Source: Albula goreensis (lineage: Eukaryota > Chordata > Actinopteri > Albuliformes > Albulidae). From it: a DNA stretch of 64,000 nucleotides. Shown here piece after piece: positions 1 to 18,520 of the stretch. The notes beneath the pieces were generated by a model. The model was not told the DNA's origin. It worked only from the letters and a program-made list of their open reading frames with translations, and did no database searches. The position numbers and the translations under genes are program-made. The DNA is taken from positions 18,449,292 through 18,513,291 of the forward strand of contig CM040765.1 of NCBI GenBank assembly GCA_022829145.1, given 5' to 3'. Every line of letters starts with the position of its first letter. Positions within the stretch are counted from its first letter, which is position 1.

Positions 1-1478
1 TCCTGAAAAGAGAGTGACCTGGCAGGCTACCTGAGCGCGGTGGAAAACACTTAACAAAGAAACATTCTGACAGAGACCAGGCACTGCGAGCGCAGCCTGG
101 CCATGGAGACCGGCCGTCACGGGCAGGCCTGGTGGCACAGAGACGACAGGCTGCTCTCACACTGTCAACCTCAGGAGACTGAAACAGCTCCACTCCGTTC
201 TGGCCTGTGAACAATAAAGAAACACAAAGGATGAAGGTAAAGGAAACCGTCTTCTTCCCATTAGGCACACCAGTTTGCCCCAAAGTAGTTTTTCCAACTC
301 TTTCTGACCTGGAAAAACTACAAATACCTCTGGGAGAGATAAGGAGCTGGAGAGAATTCACAGCACAATCTATGACTGCCTGTCAGGATCTAGAAGACAA
401 ACAAAGAAACTACTGAAAAAATTTTCCCAGTCTTCTGAATGTCCTGGATCTTGTGCTGGTTCATTCAGGCTTCATCCTAAATTCCAATTAACTTCCATTC
501 ATTTCACAAAACAATCTGAAAAACGTACTGCCAGCACATATACAAACCCCATTAATGTAGAACTATATGAAGAGATACTGTATATTTGAATTAACGGCAT
601 CCACAATATGACAAGCATGTAAACATGAATGGAAATGCCGGAGTACGGTACCATGTTATTGATCTGTGTATATAGTTTTGCACCAGGAGAGCGTTGTGTT
701 ATTGATCATTATCTATAGTTTCGCTGCAGGACAGTGCTGTTATCTTTGGCTCAGCTGTGCGGTGCAGAAGCTCTAACAGTGTGGACTTCACTCTGTCAGA
801 GTTCCCCCCCCGGCTCCACTCAGCGTGAAAGAGCCTGACAGGTAGAAAGGGCTCTGCGCTCTCCTCCCTCTCCTTCTCCGCGTCACCGACAGAGCCAGAA
901 CGTGTTTGCGCCGAGGGCAGGGGGCCTGTCCAAATACTCTGAAGAGAAGTCCTCTCTCCCTCCCTCCGTTCCCTTCTTCGTTTGTCATTTCCACCCATCC
1001 GGAGTGACTGCTGATTGACTGGTTGCGGTTTCTGTCATGTTGCTCGCGCCTGTCCATGCTCGACAGATCAGGTGAAGGATGCTGGTAAGAAAGGAAAGAA
1101 GGAAACTTTTTTTGGATGCTTCCCAAGAGTCTTTTTGTAGTCCTGGGAGAAATATGAAGATATGCCCTCTGACCTCTGACCTCTCAGGAGCAAAGGCCTA
1201 GGAGGTGGGGAAGAGTTTGAGTAGGAGACCAGAACATTTATTTACAATGGAATCATTTAAAAACAAACAAACATACATCTGATGAAACTGACACTTTTAT
1301 AGGAATAAGGTTCAAGATACATTTGTGTGTTTGTGTTCAGTTGGTTGTTGACTCAGAATATGATTTCAGAAAATCCAAAGGTATCACCAAATATGGCTAA
1401 ATCTCTGTTAATTGAGATGAACAGATGACTCACTTGCATTATTACATGGTTATTGCAGCTGAAAAATTGTGTTATATC
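1..1478. other. Intergenic, no gene recognised
   Basis: I find no exon with family resemblance and plausible splice sites. Two overlapping open frames on the minus strand around 700-1126 are rich in R, G, E and S and resemble no family. An AATAAA lies near 213 without any coding sequence before it that I can support. Confidence 0.5.
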
Positions 1479-1479
1479 T

Positions 1480-1862
1480 AAATAAAAGTGTTACTACTGT
1501 GGATATTTGTAATATTACAGATTACAGACCTGTTTTCCAACACTATTGCAATACTTGCATGACTGCAGCATTACTACAGCACATATGTTTAGTAATTGAT
1601 ACAGCTGTGTTATTACAGCACTATTATACTTATATACCATTTAAGACTGGTGTAATTATATGGCTATTACAGCTGATGTGCTTGTGTTATTATAATTGAC
1701 ACAGCTACCATTGCTGTGCTATTACAATCCTGTGTTATAACTGCGCTGTTAAAGTTGACAGATCTGTGTTATTACAACACTATTATCATTCAGAAGCTTA
1801 TGTTATTACAGTGGTACTACTGCTGATAGATTTGTGCTGTTGCAGCAGCATTACAGCTGATG
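1480..1862. repeat. Degenerate tandem repeat built on TTATTACAGC
   Basis: Variants of 'gctgtgttattacagcac' recur about every 30-40 bases, with clear copies near 1607, 1660, 1766 and 1800. The copies are diverged, so this is an old array. It has no coding content. Confidence 0.6.
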
Positions 1863-2106
1863 TCAGGCTTGTGTCAACATAGTGGATAGGTGTTGCATTG
1901 TTGCTTTGACGTGTGGGAGCCATGCTTCACTTTTTGTGGCTGTGTTGCGATGCAAGTCACGCCCCTGCACCCACCCCCCCACCCCCATGAGCACGCTCAG
2001 TCTCGCAGCAGCAGCTGTGGCTGTGTCTTGAGCCTGGGTGCATCGCTATGGCTCTGTCAGCTCCTTCCCAAGGACAGGACCCTATGCATACAAAACAGCC
2101 TGCCTC

Positions 2107-2310
2107 TTTTTTTTTTCTAGCATCTCTTTCTCGCTCCCCTCTCCATCTCCTCTCCTGTGTTCCTCCGTCTCTTTCTCTCCTCCCCTTCTGTCTTTCTCTC
2201 TCTGCCATCTCTCACTCTTGCCCCTCTATCTTGTCTCTCTCTCTTTCTCTCTCTCCCTCACACACACTCTCTCACACCACACCAACACACGCACACACAC
2301 ACACCCTCTC
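2107..2310. repeat. Pyrimidine-rich low-complexity tract ending in (CA)n
   Basis: The stretch is C/T-rich (TCTC, CCTC and TTTC words) and passes into CACACA at about 2262-2305. The open frames across it encode only S, L, P and F runs and are artefacts of composition. Confidence 0.8.
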
Positions 2311-3928
2311 CTGTTTTCTCTGTGTGAATTCAATCCAATTCTCTTCAAATGGAGCCTTATTTATTTGTTTTGCCGAAATGGGGTTTCCCTTAGAGTACAG
2401 GGTGTTAGTAGGGGTTAGTGAGCTGATTCTCTGAGCCGGCTGACAGAGGGGGCTGTTTTCTGGGCTCAGCTCCTGGCATTTCAGGGCCTTGTAGCAGTAT
2501 GGGTTGGAGGGATCACTGTTTTTGTGGTTCCAGATTTTAATGGCTATTTCTGGAGGCTAACGAGCCGTGAAAATGGACCAAATTCTTTCCTGCAAGCATT
2601 GTTTGTTTTTTTTACTCTCGCTACATGAGGCATATTTTTACAGAACTCTGTTTGCAGTTTTACAGTTTGGTGTTTGTCACAATTTGCTAAACCTCGCTTG
2701 GTAAATGGACCTCACTCTTCACTGCCATATTGTACAGTTGGTTCAATTATGGATTTGAATATTATGAGCCAAATCCTAATTGGTGCATTTATTTTAATCT
2801 GTCTGTTAATGGCACAGAAATCCCTGTGCGCTCCCTCTTTCGTTTCATTCACAGTCAGGTTGAAGTTGTCTGTGAAGCTAATATTTAATCCGGGGGATGT
2901 GAAATTTGTAACGTGTTCTATATTTACGGTCCCTGGTGTGTGAGCGAAGCTCCGTCTGCTGCTTTCCTGTCAGAAATAATTATTTTTGTGTCTCACTGCA
3001 AGTGCCTAGGTTTTACAGACCAACTCCAGCAAAGAGCTGCAGTCCCAGTTAATGTGTCACCACTGCCCCCTCCTCACGTAACTAAGGTATCGGGTATCAG
3101 CAACTGGCACTACACGAGGTGAAGTACAAATTACTGTCCGACTTGTGCTTTTGTAAATGAAAACTGTTTTTGACATCTCAAACTGTAAGCTTAAATGTGA
3201 AAAAGTGAGCACCTAAGAGCACCTTCAGTTTTAGAGGAGCTGAAGGGCAATTTACTGAAGCAAGAATCAGGTCTGAAGATGTGCAGTCTATGAGTTCTTA
3301 GCTAGCCAGGGATGGCTTTGTGATGTCATAAAAAAAAGAATTGCATCATAAAGGGAATTTTGGATGGACGGCAGCACTTTCCACCCAAGCTGACTTTCTT
3401 ATTTTCTGTGTTGAAATAGGAATTTTGGTTTTCACCTTTTCCCCATTAAAATTCAAATGTACTGAATTCAGCTCCTCCAAAATGCTTGCACGTGACTCCA
3501 CCAAAATGTGTTCAGTTCATGAAAAATCAACAGGTGTCCACCTTGCCAGGAGAGGTCACTGGAGAGCGAGGTGGCTGGTGAGTTTAACTGGATTAGCCCC
3601 AATTTTTCCCTGGCCAGACTGAATCTGGCCAAAGCTGAGAGACAAACCCCAGGCCATAGGGTACGCAGCTGCACAAACAGCTGCGTTTACTCTGCGTGCC
3701 GCGTGAGGGCCCTCTGAACAATGGAGCTTATTTTAATTCTCCGATGGCCGTACTCTTGTCATGGCTGGTTATACAGTAAAGCTCTGTTTCAGTCTCATGC
3801 TGCTCACACTGTGAGCGCATTCTTTGTGTTGTGTGTAAATTAAACTGTAATTGCTTTTGCTGTTATTACGCAGTCTTAGTAAGCGAGTGAAGAGGTGAAG
3901 TCACCGTTGTACATGCACCCAGTGGTAA

Positions 3929-3999
3929 CAAAAATAATAATAATAATAATAATAAAAATAAATTAATAATAACAATAATGGTAACAATAATCGTAACAA
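3929..3999. repeat. Imperfect (AAT)n microsatellite
   Basis: AATAAT repeats with AAC and AAG interruptions continue to about 3999. Nothing else is recognised in the surrounding 2.3-4.7 kb stretch. Confidence 0.85.
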
Positions 4000-4763
4000 G
4001 ATCCCTCACTATCCATCTCTAGCAGTGGAACGTGATTGACTGTCATGTCTCAGTGATACCAGCCTGAGTCTTCTGTCCAAACAAACCTCAGCACTGACAG
4101 CATAACGGTCTCTCATTAAGAGCCTGTATCTGTCAGACCCGAAAGATAAAAAGGAAGAGATAGAGACAGACAGAGAGAGACAGAGAGGGGGGGAGGACCT
4201 GGCTAGCAGCTCTGGTGCTGAAACATTTAATGCAGCATGTAGCTTTGACATGGTAGACAGCCTCAACAGATTTGTATAATCTTTTATTTGTTTGTTTTTC
4301 ATGAAATGCAAAGAACTGGATGCAGAGGAGATATATAAGAAAGTTAAAATACATCATGGATATACTGTATTGTGAGACAACAATATGTGTGCTGAGGTTT
4401 CCTGCCTAATAGATTTCCTTTACATTCCTCAGCTCTGATTGGCTGAAAGAGGCTGTGCTCATCCATCATGGCCGCTGTTATATAAATCAGTCTATAACAC
4501 ACTCTGGCTGTACGTGACTGCACATCAGTGTGGCGTGGCGCAGTTGAGAGAGGCGAAGAGTTTGTGTAAGTGTGTATTCTTCTCTCATGAAGATGCAGGC
4601 CTGGCTAAAGTGTGGCTTTTCAGGTGGGCTCCCCATCTGCGCAGTTCTGCTGGGCTTTCCTCCTTTTAGCCTCCTGTGCACTGGCTCCCTTTCGCTGGCC
4701 CTGAGGGGTCTACATAAAGCTGCTGAGTGCCAATGCCCTTGTTAAAAGCATATCACAATTAGA

Positions 4764-4890
4764 ACTGAATTGAATTGAATCGAATTGAATTGAATTGAAT
4801 TGAATCGAATCAATCAAATTGAATCGAATTGAATTGAATTGAATTGAATTGAATTGAATTGAATTGAATTGAATTGAATTGAAAATTGAA
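4764..4890. repeat. (GAATT)n pentanucleotide array
   Basis: About 24 units of GAATT occur with a few GAATC variants and one AAAATT break. The sequence just before it ('gttaaaagcatatcacaatt') resembles the 3' tail of common fish RTE-type LINE elements, whose ATTGAATTG tails often seed such arrays. The array itself is directly visible; the LINE origin is inference. Confidence 0.9.
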
Positions 4891-5760
4891 TTGAATTTGA
4901 CTGGCTTAAAATGAACTGAATTGGTTGAAGTGTGGTTAGAGTTCTCTGAGACAGCAGGCTGTTAGGTTCAATTGAAGCTTAATGTGCCCTCTTGAAAAGC
5001 CCATTCGGAGAAGAACATAAACAGAATGACATAATGGACATAATCACTGTGTAAAAGCTCACTAACTCAAAAGACTGCTGGCACTGGCTGAAATATTAAG
5101 TAGCTTTTAAAATGAGGAAGCTAAACGGAATGTGCCTTTTCCTTTCGGTTTTAAACCAAAGACATAATTCTCACACTCAGAGTTCTGCAGTTTTGTGGAT
5201 AGCAGTCTTGAATTATTTAAAGCAGTAAATTCTTTCCCCTCCTGTAACATCACACTTTTAGTTTTATCACAGCCTGGAACCAATCAATAGCTACATTTCA
5301 ACCAATCAGCAACTTCATTTCAATTTTGTGATGGTACAATGAATTATGTAAGGGTGTTAAAAACAAAATGTGCAAAACAGTAACCCAGGGAAGCTTTTCC
5401 GTTTGGCTTTCAGCAGATAAAGGTGTTATAACCATTTTCCTAAATGTATATTTAGACCATTTTTATCACAAATTCCAAGCTGACCTTGTAAAAAAATGGA
5501 GGCCTGACATTTTTATTGTTATAACATCAGCAAACTTTCATTTCGATTACACAATGCTTGTTTCCTTTGGGCAGAGTCACTCAAAATGGGGAACTGACAT
5601 TTTAAGTGATTGAATTGTGCCTTGTCTTTGTAAATTTCTAATGGTTTTCAACTGTTCAGTACCCTGTGACATTTTGGTGTAAGGTGTACTACAACAAAAA
5701 GAAAACTGAATTGGTAACAATACGTTGCTTTCAAGGGCAGGTATATGTAAGTCTGCAGAC

Positions 5761-5787
5761 GTTGTTGTTGTTGTTGTTGTTGTTGTT
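5761..5787. repeat. (GTT)9 microsatellite
   Basis: Nine uninterrupted GTT units. Confidence 0.9.
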
Positions 5788-5799
5788 TTTAGGATTTAC

Positions 5800-6278
5800 A
5801 TATGGTAACACTGCATAGTTTTGTTTATGGGACAGTACCTGATAACTCTGTAGAGTGTTGCTTAAGGGCTTTTAGATGGTATATCTGTGGGGTGTTATTG
5901 TATTACAGTCTTTTACATGTGAACTCTGTAGAGTGTTGTTTTAGGGCGTTGCATGGTAACGGCTGGTAAAAAGATCCTGTTTTAACCCATTGTACATGGA
6001 AACACCATAGAGTGTTTTTAGGGCCTGTTCATGGTGACTCTGCAAAAATGTTGTTTTAAAGTCAGTACCTCAGCAAATCTTTAGAATGAAGACTCATATT
6101 GCCCTGGGGGAAATTTTCTTTACACATTAGTGAGAACAAAGATTACCAAGCAAACATGCTATGGTGCAGAAAACACTTCATGGACACACATAAATGCAAC
6201 ATAAAAAGCATACACCAATAACACTGACTTTAGGGCTTTTACATGGTGACTCCATAGAGTATGAATGTAGCTGCTGGT
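5800..6278. repeat. Decayed copies of the 41-bp minisatellite
   Basis: Words such as 'catggtaac' and 'ctctgtagagtgtt' recur irregularly at about 5800-5830, 5850, 5925, 5955, 6010 and 6240, before the regular array begins. They look like older, diverged units of the same array. Confidence 0.6.
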
Positions 6279-6625
6279 AACTCTGTGGAGTGTTAATGCA
6301 TCAATGACTGGTTCATGGTAACTCTGTGAAGTGTTAATGCATCAATGACTGGTTCATGGTAACTCTGTGGAGTGTTAATGCTTCAATGACTGGTTCATGG
6401 TAACTCTGTGGAGTGTTAATGCATCAATGACTGGTTCATGGTAACTCTGTGAAGTGTTAATGCATCAATGACTGGTTCATGGTAACTCTGTGAAGTGTTA
6501 ATGCATCAATGACTGGTTCATGGTAACTCTGTGAAGTGTTAATGCATCAATGACTGGTTCATGGTAACTCTGTGAAGTGTTAATGCATCAATGACTGGTT
6601 CATGGTAACTCTGTAGAGTGTTGTT
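6279..6625. repeat. 41-bp minisatellite, about 9 copies
   Basis: Units begin with 'aactctgtg' at 6279, 6320, 6361, 6402, 6443, 6484, 6525, 6566 and 6607, a strict 41-base spacing. Each holds 'gtgttaatgcatcaatgac'. Copies differ mainly at one G/A site ('gtggag' or 'gtgaag'). The 147-residue minus-strand open frame starting nearby is partly made of this repeat and is not a gene. Confidence 0.95.
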
Positions 6626-6992
6626 TAATATGTGGTAGATGGATTCTGTATGGGATGAATAGGATGCGGCCACACTCTGTGCATCGGAGGGGAAGCGTAT
6701 GTGACAAGGTTGCAGATTTTTATAGGCCATCCTGAAAGCAATATCCACTGTTACCCCCTGCAAGCAGCCTGTCTGTGAACAGGGAAATTCATAGGAGAGG
6801 GGGGGAGGTGGGGGGGGGGTCCGCTGTTCATCCTTCCAGTTCATTCCAATTGAATCTCTGTCTGTTTGGAATGAAAGATAAAGAGTAGAAATGAAATGAC
6901 AGGCTACTGAAATTACAGCTGAGCGTGGGAACATTTCAGTGGGAAACTGGCAGGGTGAATGCAGACTCCTGAGGAGTGACAATCACTGCAGT

Positions 6993-7275
6993 TTAACCAC
7001 AAATGAACACAATGACACAGTGATTATTTAAAACAATGACACAATCACAACTATTTAACTCCAATTAATACAATGACATAATCAGTATTTAACACAATGA
7101 CTGGATCACAGGCATTTAACCACAATCTGGCACAATGAAAAAATAATTATCTAACTGTGAGAGACGATCAGACCCATTTTAGCACAAATTAACACACTGG
7201 CACAATCGTTATCGTTATTTTACCATCAAATTAACACAATGAGAAACACGTCCCACATCAACACAATGTACCACA
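6993..7275. repeat. Degenerate repeat of AACACAATGACACAATCA words
   Basis: Variants of 'taacacaatgacacaatca' and 'atttaaccacaa' recur every 40-45 bases. The array is clearly tandem in origin and much diverged. Confidence 0.6.
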
Positions 7276-8267
7276 ATCACAACTGTGAGCATGTGTGCAC
7301 GTGTGCACGTGTGCGTGCATGCAGGTGTATGTGTGTGCTTCATGCAATTCTTTACACCTGCTGCCATCATGTGGTTGATTTTGAGTACTGCGCATGTGTC
7401 ACCAGTATGATTTCTACTGCTTTATCTGCAAAATAAGGACAGAGTCCTACAGCCTACAGTGTGTGTAAGGGCAGGTTATAGCCCTGGAAGTTCTAAAGCT
7501 GCCAAATATGGTATCTTATCTGCCTATAATATGGCAGTGTTTGAGTTCTGTGTCCTATGTCAATAACTTATAGCACAGTAAAACACAATTAGCTGTACTA
7601 CATCACCTGAACACATTTAATGTACATCATATTACCTTACTTTACATTGCAGTCTGTCAAGGACTATTAGCAATTCACCTACTCAAAGACGCCTACACAT
7701 TTATGTGGCTGTATATATATTGACAATCATGAGTAACTAAAATCTAAAAGAAATTGTGTTTGACACATTAGTGTGCACGCTCAGTTTCCCAGGCAGTTTG
7801 AGCCGTGCCGATCCACAGCTGGTAGGAAATGAGGCAGCTGCTGTTGGTTTATGCTGTTTTCTCTTCTGTTTCTGGCATAATAATTAGCTCAGACGCTCGA
7901 CCCAGAGGATACCCTGCCCTGCAGCATCTGTAGCTAAATTACACTGCCTCCCCCTGCGCCCTCACAGTCTGTCTGGAACCAGGGCCCCTCACCCCAGCTC
8001 TCTGAACCGTTTTTAAAACTGAGTCAGTACAGAACCCCACTCACCTCATCACATACAAACATTATTAAAATACCTAAGCCCAAGACAATGGCAGCACACT
8101 GGACTGATACATTAGTGAACAGAGCATGCATTCATCTCTGTTCATTTAGAGATTTTTCCCCTCCATGAACTATCTTACACCAACATCTTAGAATGTGGAG
8201 GAATGAGGTCTCCCCTACCCCTGCCTTAAGGCTTGCAAGGAATGGGCCCTACCGCTGCCCCAAATGT

Positions 8268-8757
8268 CCTGAGAAATGTACCCTAGCTCTGCTCTAAATG
8301 TGCTTAGAGATGTACCCTAGCTCTGCTCTATGTGCGCTTAGAAATGTACCCTACCTCTGCTCTATGTGTGCTTACAAATGTACCCTAGCTCTGCTCTAAG
8401 TGCGCTGAGAGATGTACACTAGCCCCCTCTAAGTGTGCTGAGAAATGCACCCTGACCCTGCTCTATGGCTACTAAAAAATGTACCCTACCTCTGCCCTAA
8501 GCCTGCTGAGAAATGTACCCTACCCTGCTCTAAGGGTGCAAAGGAATGTACCCTACCACTGCCCTAAGCCTACTGAGAAATGTACCCTAGCCCTGCTCTA
8601 AGGGTGCAAAGGAATGTACCCTACCACTGCCCTAAGCCTACTGAGAAATGTACCCTAGCCCTGCTCTAAGGGTGCAAAGGAATGTACCCTACCACTGCCC
8701 TAAGGGCCCTGGAGAATGAACCCTGCCCCTCTCTGAGGGCGCTGAGGAATGTACCCT
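8268..8757. repeat. 34-bp minisatellite with a 68-bp higher-order unit
   Basis: Units begin with 'aatgtaccct' about every 34 bases (for example 8545, 8579, 8613). Near the 3' end two unit types alternate, one ending 'gggtgcaaagg' and one ending 'cctactgaga'. The dimer repeats at 68 bases (8545, 8613, 8681). Outer copies are more diverged. Confidence 0.9.
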
Positions 8758-10999
8758 AACAGCTTTGATAGCTTTGCACCATTTTCAGGAGTAACATCAG
8801 ATTCTTGAATAAATTGCTTGAGCACCAGCCTTCATAAGCAACAGCCCAGTAGGCCATATGTGAAGCCTGCATCTTTCAAGACCTGAGTTGTCCGATCAGT
8901 ATTATGACTGCTGGCCTATTCAGTCAAATATGTTTGTGTTTATTGACCTCTTCTTGTCTGGTACTTCACCTATTGGAAGGACCTAAACTTGATTGCACAT
9001 AACGATTTATAGTCCACATTTTAATGTTTCTTCCCAAAAACAGCACAATTTGGGTCTGTCTGGCTTATTTATTCCCTCTGGGAAAAGTCCATTGTAAAGC
9101 GTGTTGTGACAGCCTGCAGATGAATAAAGATTAACTGTCCTGACATTGATTTCTCCTGTAGGACAGCGCTGTAACAGGAGGCTTAAGGAACCTTTAAACA
9201 GTGAGTGAGCATCTTCTGCTTTGGATTTTAAATGCAGCAATAATAAAAATACTAATTAAGTTTTTTATACAGGTCTTCTCACACAGGCATTCAACCCTTT
9301 CCCAAAGAAGAGTGAATTCAGACTAAGGCAGATATAAGCTGGTGAGAAATGAAACTAAAACAGCTAAAAACCTCTAAAAACAGCTAAAAACAATAAAACT
9401 TTTAAGACAGAGAAAAGAAAAATAACCACCCAGAATGAAAGGAAAGCTTTAAAAGACGAGCTTTTAAGAGGTGTTTAAAAGTAGAGACCTGATAATATCT
9501 GGTGAAGCATTAAATGCAATGGAGGAATGCACAGAGAGAGCTAGACCGCCCTTTGTTTTTAGGTGGGTGGTTGGGACACAAAGGAAACTCTTTTCTGAAA
9601 ATTAAAGGGCCCACTTAGGCTGATAGGGAGTAAGTAGCTCAGAAATTTACTCAGAGGCTAGCCCTGTTCCGCATGAAGAAGAACACAATCGATTCTTATT
9701 CTATGCTACATCATGGCTGCAGCTGGTTTCTCTCATTTCCTCCACAAACAGGAAACACAAAACCACCAGTAGGGGAGGGGTCCACTGAGAGTGTGCAATG
9801 GATCTCTAACCACAACACACTCACAAAAAACATACAACCACAACACACACTCACAAAAACACATGACAACTGTGAAACTCCTTGGGGTTTGTCTCCTCGT
9901 CATGGCAGAGTGACTAACAAAATAATACCACTTTGTATTGAATAATTGGCACATAATTTATTTGAAAACCCAGACTGAAACTTAAAAGCTGCAAGAAAAG
10001 ATTAAAGTTACTTTACCTATTCAGGCGTAGCAAAAGTAGACTTAAGGGAGATTGAACAGAGGTTTTTAAATTTATAAAAGGACTCAATAAAGTGAACTAC
10101 AATACATTTTTAGGGTGAATTCAGGCTGTATAACTAGGGGGCAGAAATGGAAACTACACATTATGAGTAAGTCCCATACTGATATTAAGAAGTATTATTT
10201 TACACAAAAAACTGCCAATAGGTGGAAGAGGTTGAAAGGTCATGTAGCTGAGGAAGACAACATTCAATACTGCCATTAAGAAAAAAAAATCCAGGAATTT
10301 TACAAGGAAATTGTTTACAACTGAAACCTGTGAGTGTTTTTTTTTCACTGTGCCTGCATTTGCAAGCATACACACACACACACACACAAACACATTCCAC
10401 TTTTTATTCTATTCAGCCGCTACTGCAAGTGTAATAACTCATGTTTGAATCATCAGTTGGTTCAGTGTATAACAGCTACAACAGTGCTTCTGGTGCTCTT
10501 AACCGCTGTGCTGTTCCTCCTCTCTCCCACCCCACTCTGACAGAGGCCTGGCCGCACGGCTGCAGAGTAAACTAAGGTGGACAGCGCTGTTAAAAGACCA
10601 GGCTGTAAATGGTCCTCTTCTGTAAACTTCATGGCTTCCAAAAGCAATGTGGTTTCCATCATGTGCACAGACTGGTTTTGTGATGTAAAAATATGGGTGA
10701 TAGACAGTGTTCAGAGCTAGCAAAATACCCTGTTTCTGAGGGACCTATATCACCTATTCCAGCACTCTTATCATTCTTCACCTTCAGTCACTTATCAATG
10801 TCACCTTTAACAGAGGCTGTCAAAACGGGGGGATAAATTAAGATCTTATGCCTCCAGGGTGTCTTTTGCGTGACAGTGAAACGTCAGCAGTTTCCAAAAC
10901 CTAATTAGCTATGTTTTACTAATTACGGTACACGCAGTGCCGTGCTAGATGTTTATCTCCGCTATTATGCAGTTATTGAAGAGTCAGAATCTCATTACA
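8758..10999. other. Intergenic, no gene recognised
   Basis: The only clear feature is a short CA repeat at about 10369-10390. The open frames here are short, lack family resemblance and lie in AT-rich DNA. Confidence 0.5.
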
Positions 11000-11404
11000 T
11001 GCCGCTCAAGACGTCACGTGCCACGGAAGTGCCGCGCGCTGCTCCAGGGTAACCCAGGAAAACTCCAAATAACTCCGTGCGTCGCTTTCGCAGTAACTGC
11101 GCAGCTCCTGTTCGGCGTTTTACCCGGCCCTCTTTGAAACATGATACGATTATTACAATTCGCACCATGCAGCTAATGAAATAGATTTCAAACGCTTTAG
11201 GACTTCGGGGGAAGCGTATCTTCTTTTTGCCGCTGTAACCGGAGCCGGAGGCGAGGGATCGAGAGACCAAAAAGATACCAAACACCGGCGGAATCAAGGG
11301 GAGCTTTCGACCTGCGCCCGAGGCGAGGACACCTCTGCGTAGTGCGTACCAAAACTAATGCAGGAAGACCTCGCATCAACATCACAGGACAGAAAGCGAC
11401 GACG
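11000..11404 (+). promoter_or_regulatory. CpG-richer promoter and 5' leader of tescalcin
   Basis: CpG dinucleotides are visibly denser here (for example 'gccgcgcgctgctcc', 'ccggagccggaggcgag') than in the AT-rich flanks. The stretch runs straight into the tescalcin start codon. I see no clear TATA box, so a CpG-type promoter is inferred. The transcription start cannot be placed. Confidence 0.5.
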
Positions 11405-17291
<5,887 letters not shown>

Positions 17292-17829
17292 GAGCTTGCA
17301 CTTATTCGCTCTCGAGGCTGATGTTAAAACTGTGAGCTTTTTTAACAAAATCACCAATAATGCAGGAATTCACTCCATACTATGCTAAGAGACTGCAGTG
17401 GCTCTAAATACAGTGTGTCTGCTGAGTATGGCTGAGAGACAGACATATGTAGTTTGTCATATATATATATATATATGACCTATATATTTATATATACCAT
17501 AAAACTTCAAATAGTTGTGCAGTTGTTTAATCACTTTTGACACCTGTGTGCACCCCAGAATCGGATGAAGAGCAGCTGTTGTCTGAGAGTGGTGTCTCTT
17601 ACAGTATTTCTTGACCATATTCTAAAACTGGTTACATCGAAAACAGTCTACTAAGACAAGATAAAAGCGGCATCCAATTAAAATGTAATGAGTCAGTTTG
17701 ATGATTATGTTGTCAAGCCAGGAACTTTTGTAAGCTTGGTAGTTACCGTCGGCCTACTGACAAACTGCAGGCCCGCTACTCAATGCCTGGCTCTTAAAGG
17801 AACTTTTATTTTCATTTTCAAGTTTTACG

Positions 17830-17879
<50 letters not shown>

Positions 17880-18520
17880 GTGTGTGTGCGCGTAATGGCT
17901 CAACATAGAGCATTCCCTCACTGCATATACATATGAAGGTAGCAAAGGTAGCGCATTTTACAATTCCATCACTTGCTAGTGTCCAATTATGCAATAAAAT
18001 CTCCACAAATATATGCAAAAATATGCAGGTATTCAGAAGTATACAGCTGTTCATGTCATGTGTTTGTACTGACGAAAAGCCCCTTTTTCTGTGGCTCGGT
18101 CTTCATAACAAAAGCTAATGCAGATGTCACCATTTTAAATGCAATAACAATCCTTATGCAATAATTACTAATATATGAATATATTCTATACCGATATCCT
18201 GCATGTCATCAGGAGGAACCTGATTGCCATTTCCTTATAAGTCATACAGTTTTTAATTTTTTTTTTTCCTATATTAATATTGAAACCTGCACTTTGCTCC
18301 CGACTGTTACTTGCATGCAGATGCTGACAGACTGCATGCCTTCACTTCTGAAACTTAGACCAAAAGAGCCAGCCAGGCTGGCCATTTTTACTATGTTTTG
18401 TAGTTACCGCAGTTACATGTAATTAATATAATTGTAATGACATATTCTTGTATGCGTATATGTTGTGATGTGGTGATTAAATGTCCTGTGACGGTGACGT
18501 GTCGTGTGACTGGTGCATCA
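17292..18520 (+). terminator. Probable tescalcin 3' UTR with candidate poly(A) signals
   Basis: No AATAAA lies just after the stop. Candidates are AATAAA at 17993-17998 and ATTAAA at 18476-18481; the latter is followed by a GT-rich stretch ('tgtcctgtgacggtgacgtg') typical of a cleavage region. An AT palindrome (about 17456-17479) and a TA/TG repeat (17830-17893) lie inside. The 3' end is inferred, not proven. Confidence 0.35.
17830..17893. repeat. Compound (TA)n(TG)n microsatellite
   Basis: About nine TA units pass into about 20 TG units with CG interruptions. Confidence 0.95.

Noticed and set aside
6539-6982. 147-codon minus-strand open frame
   Set aside because: Its start lies near the 41-bp array and part of it is repeat; the rest has no resemblance to known proteins.
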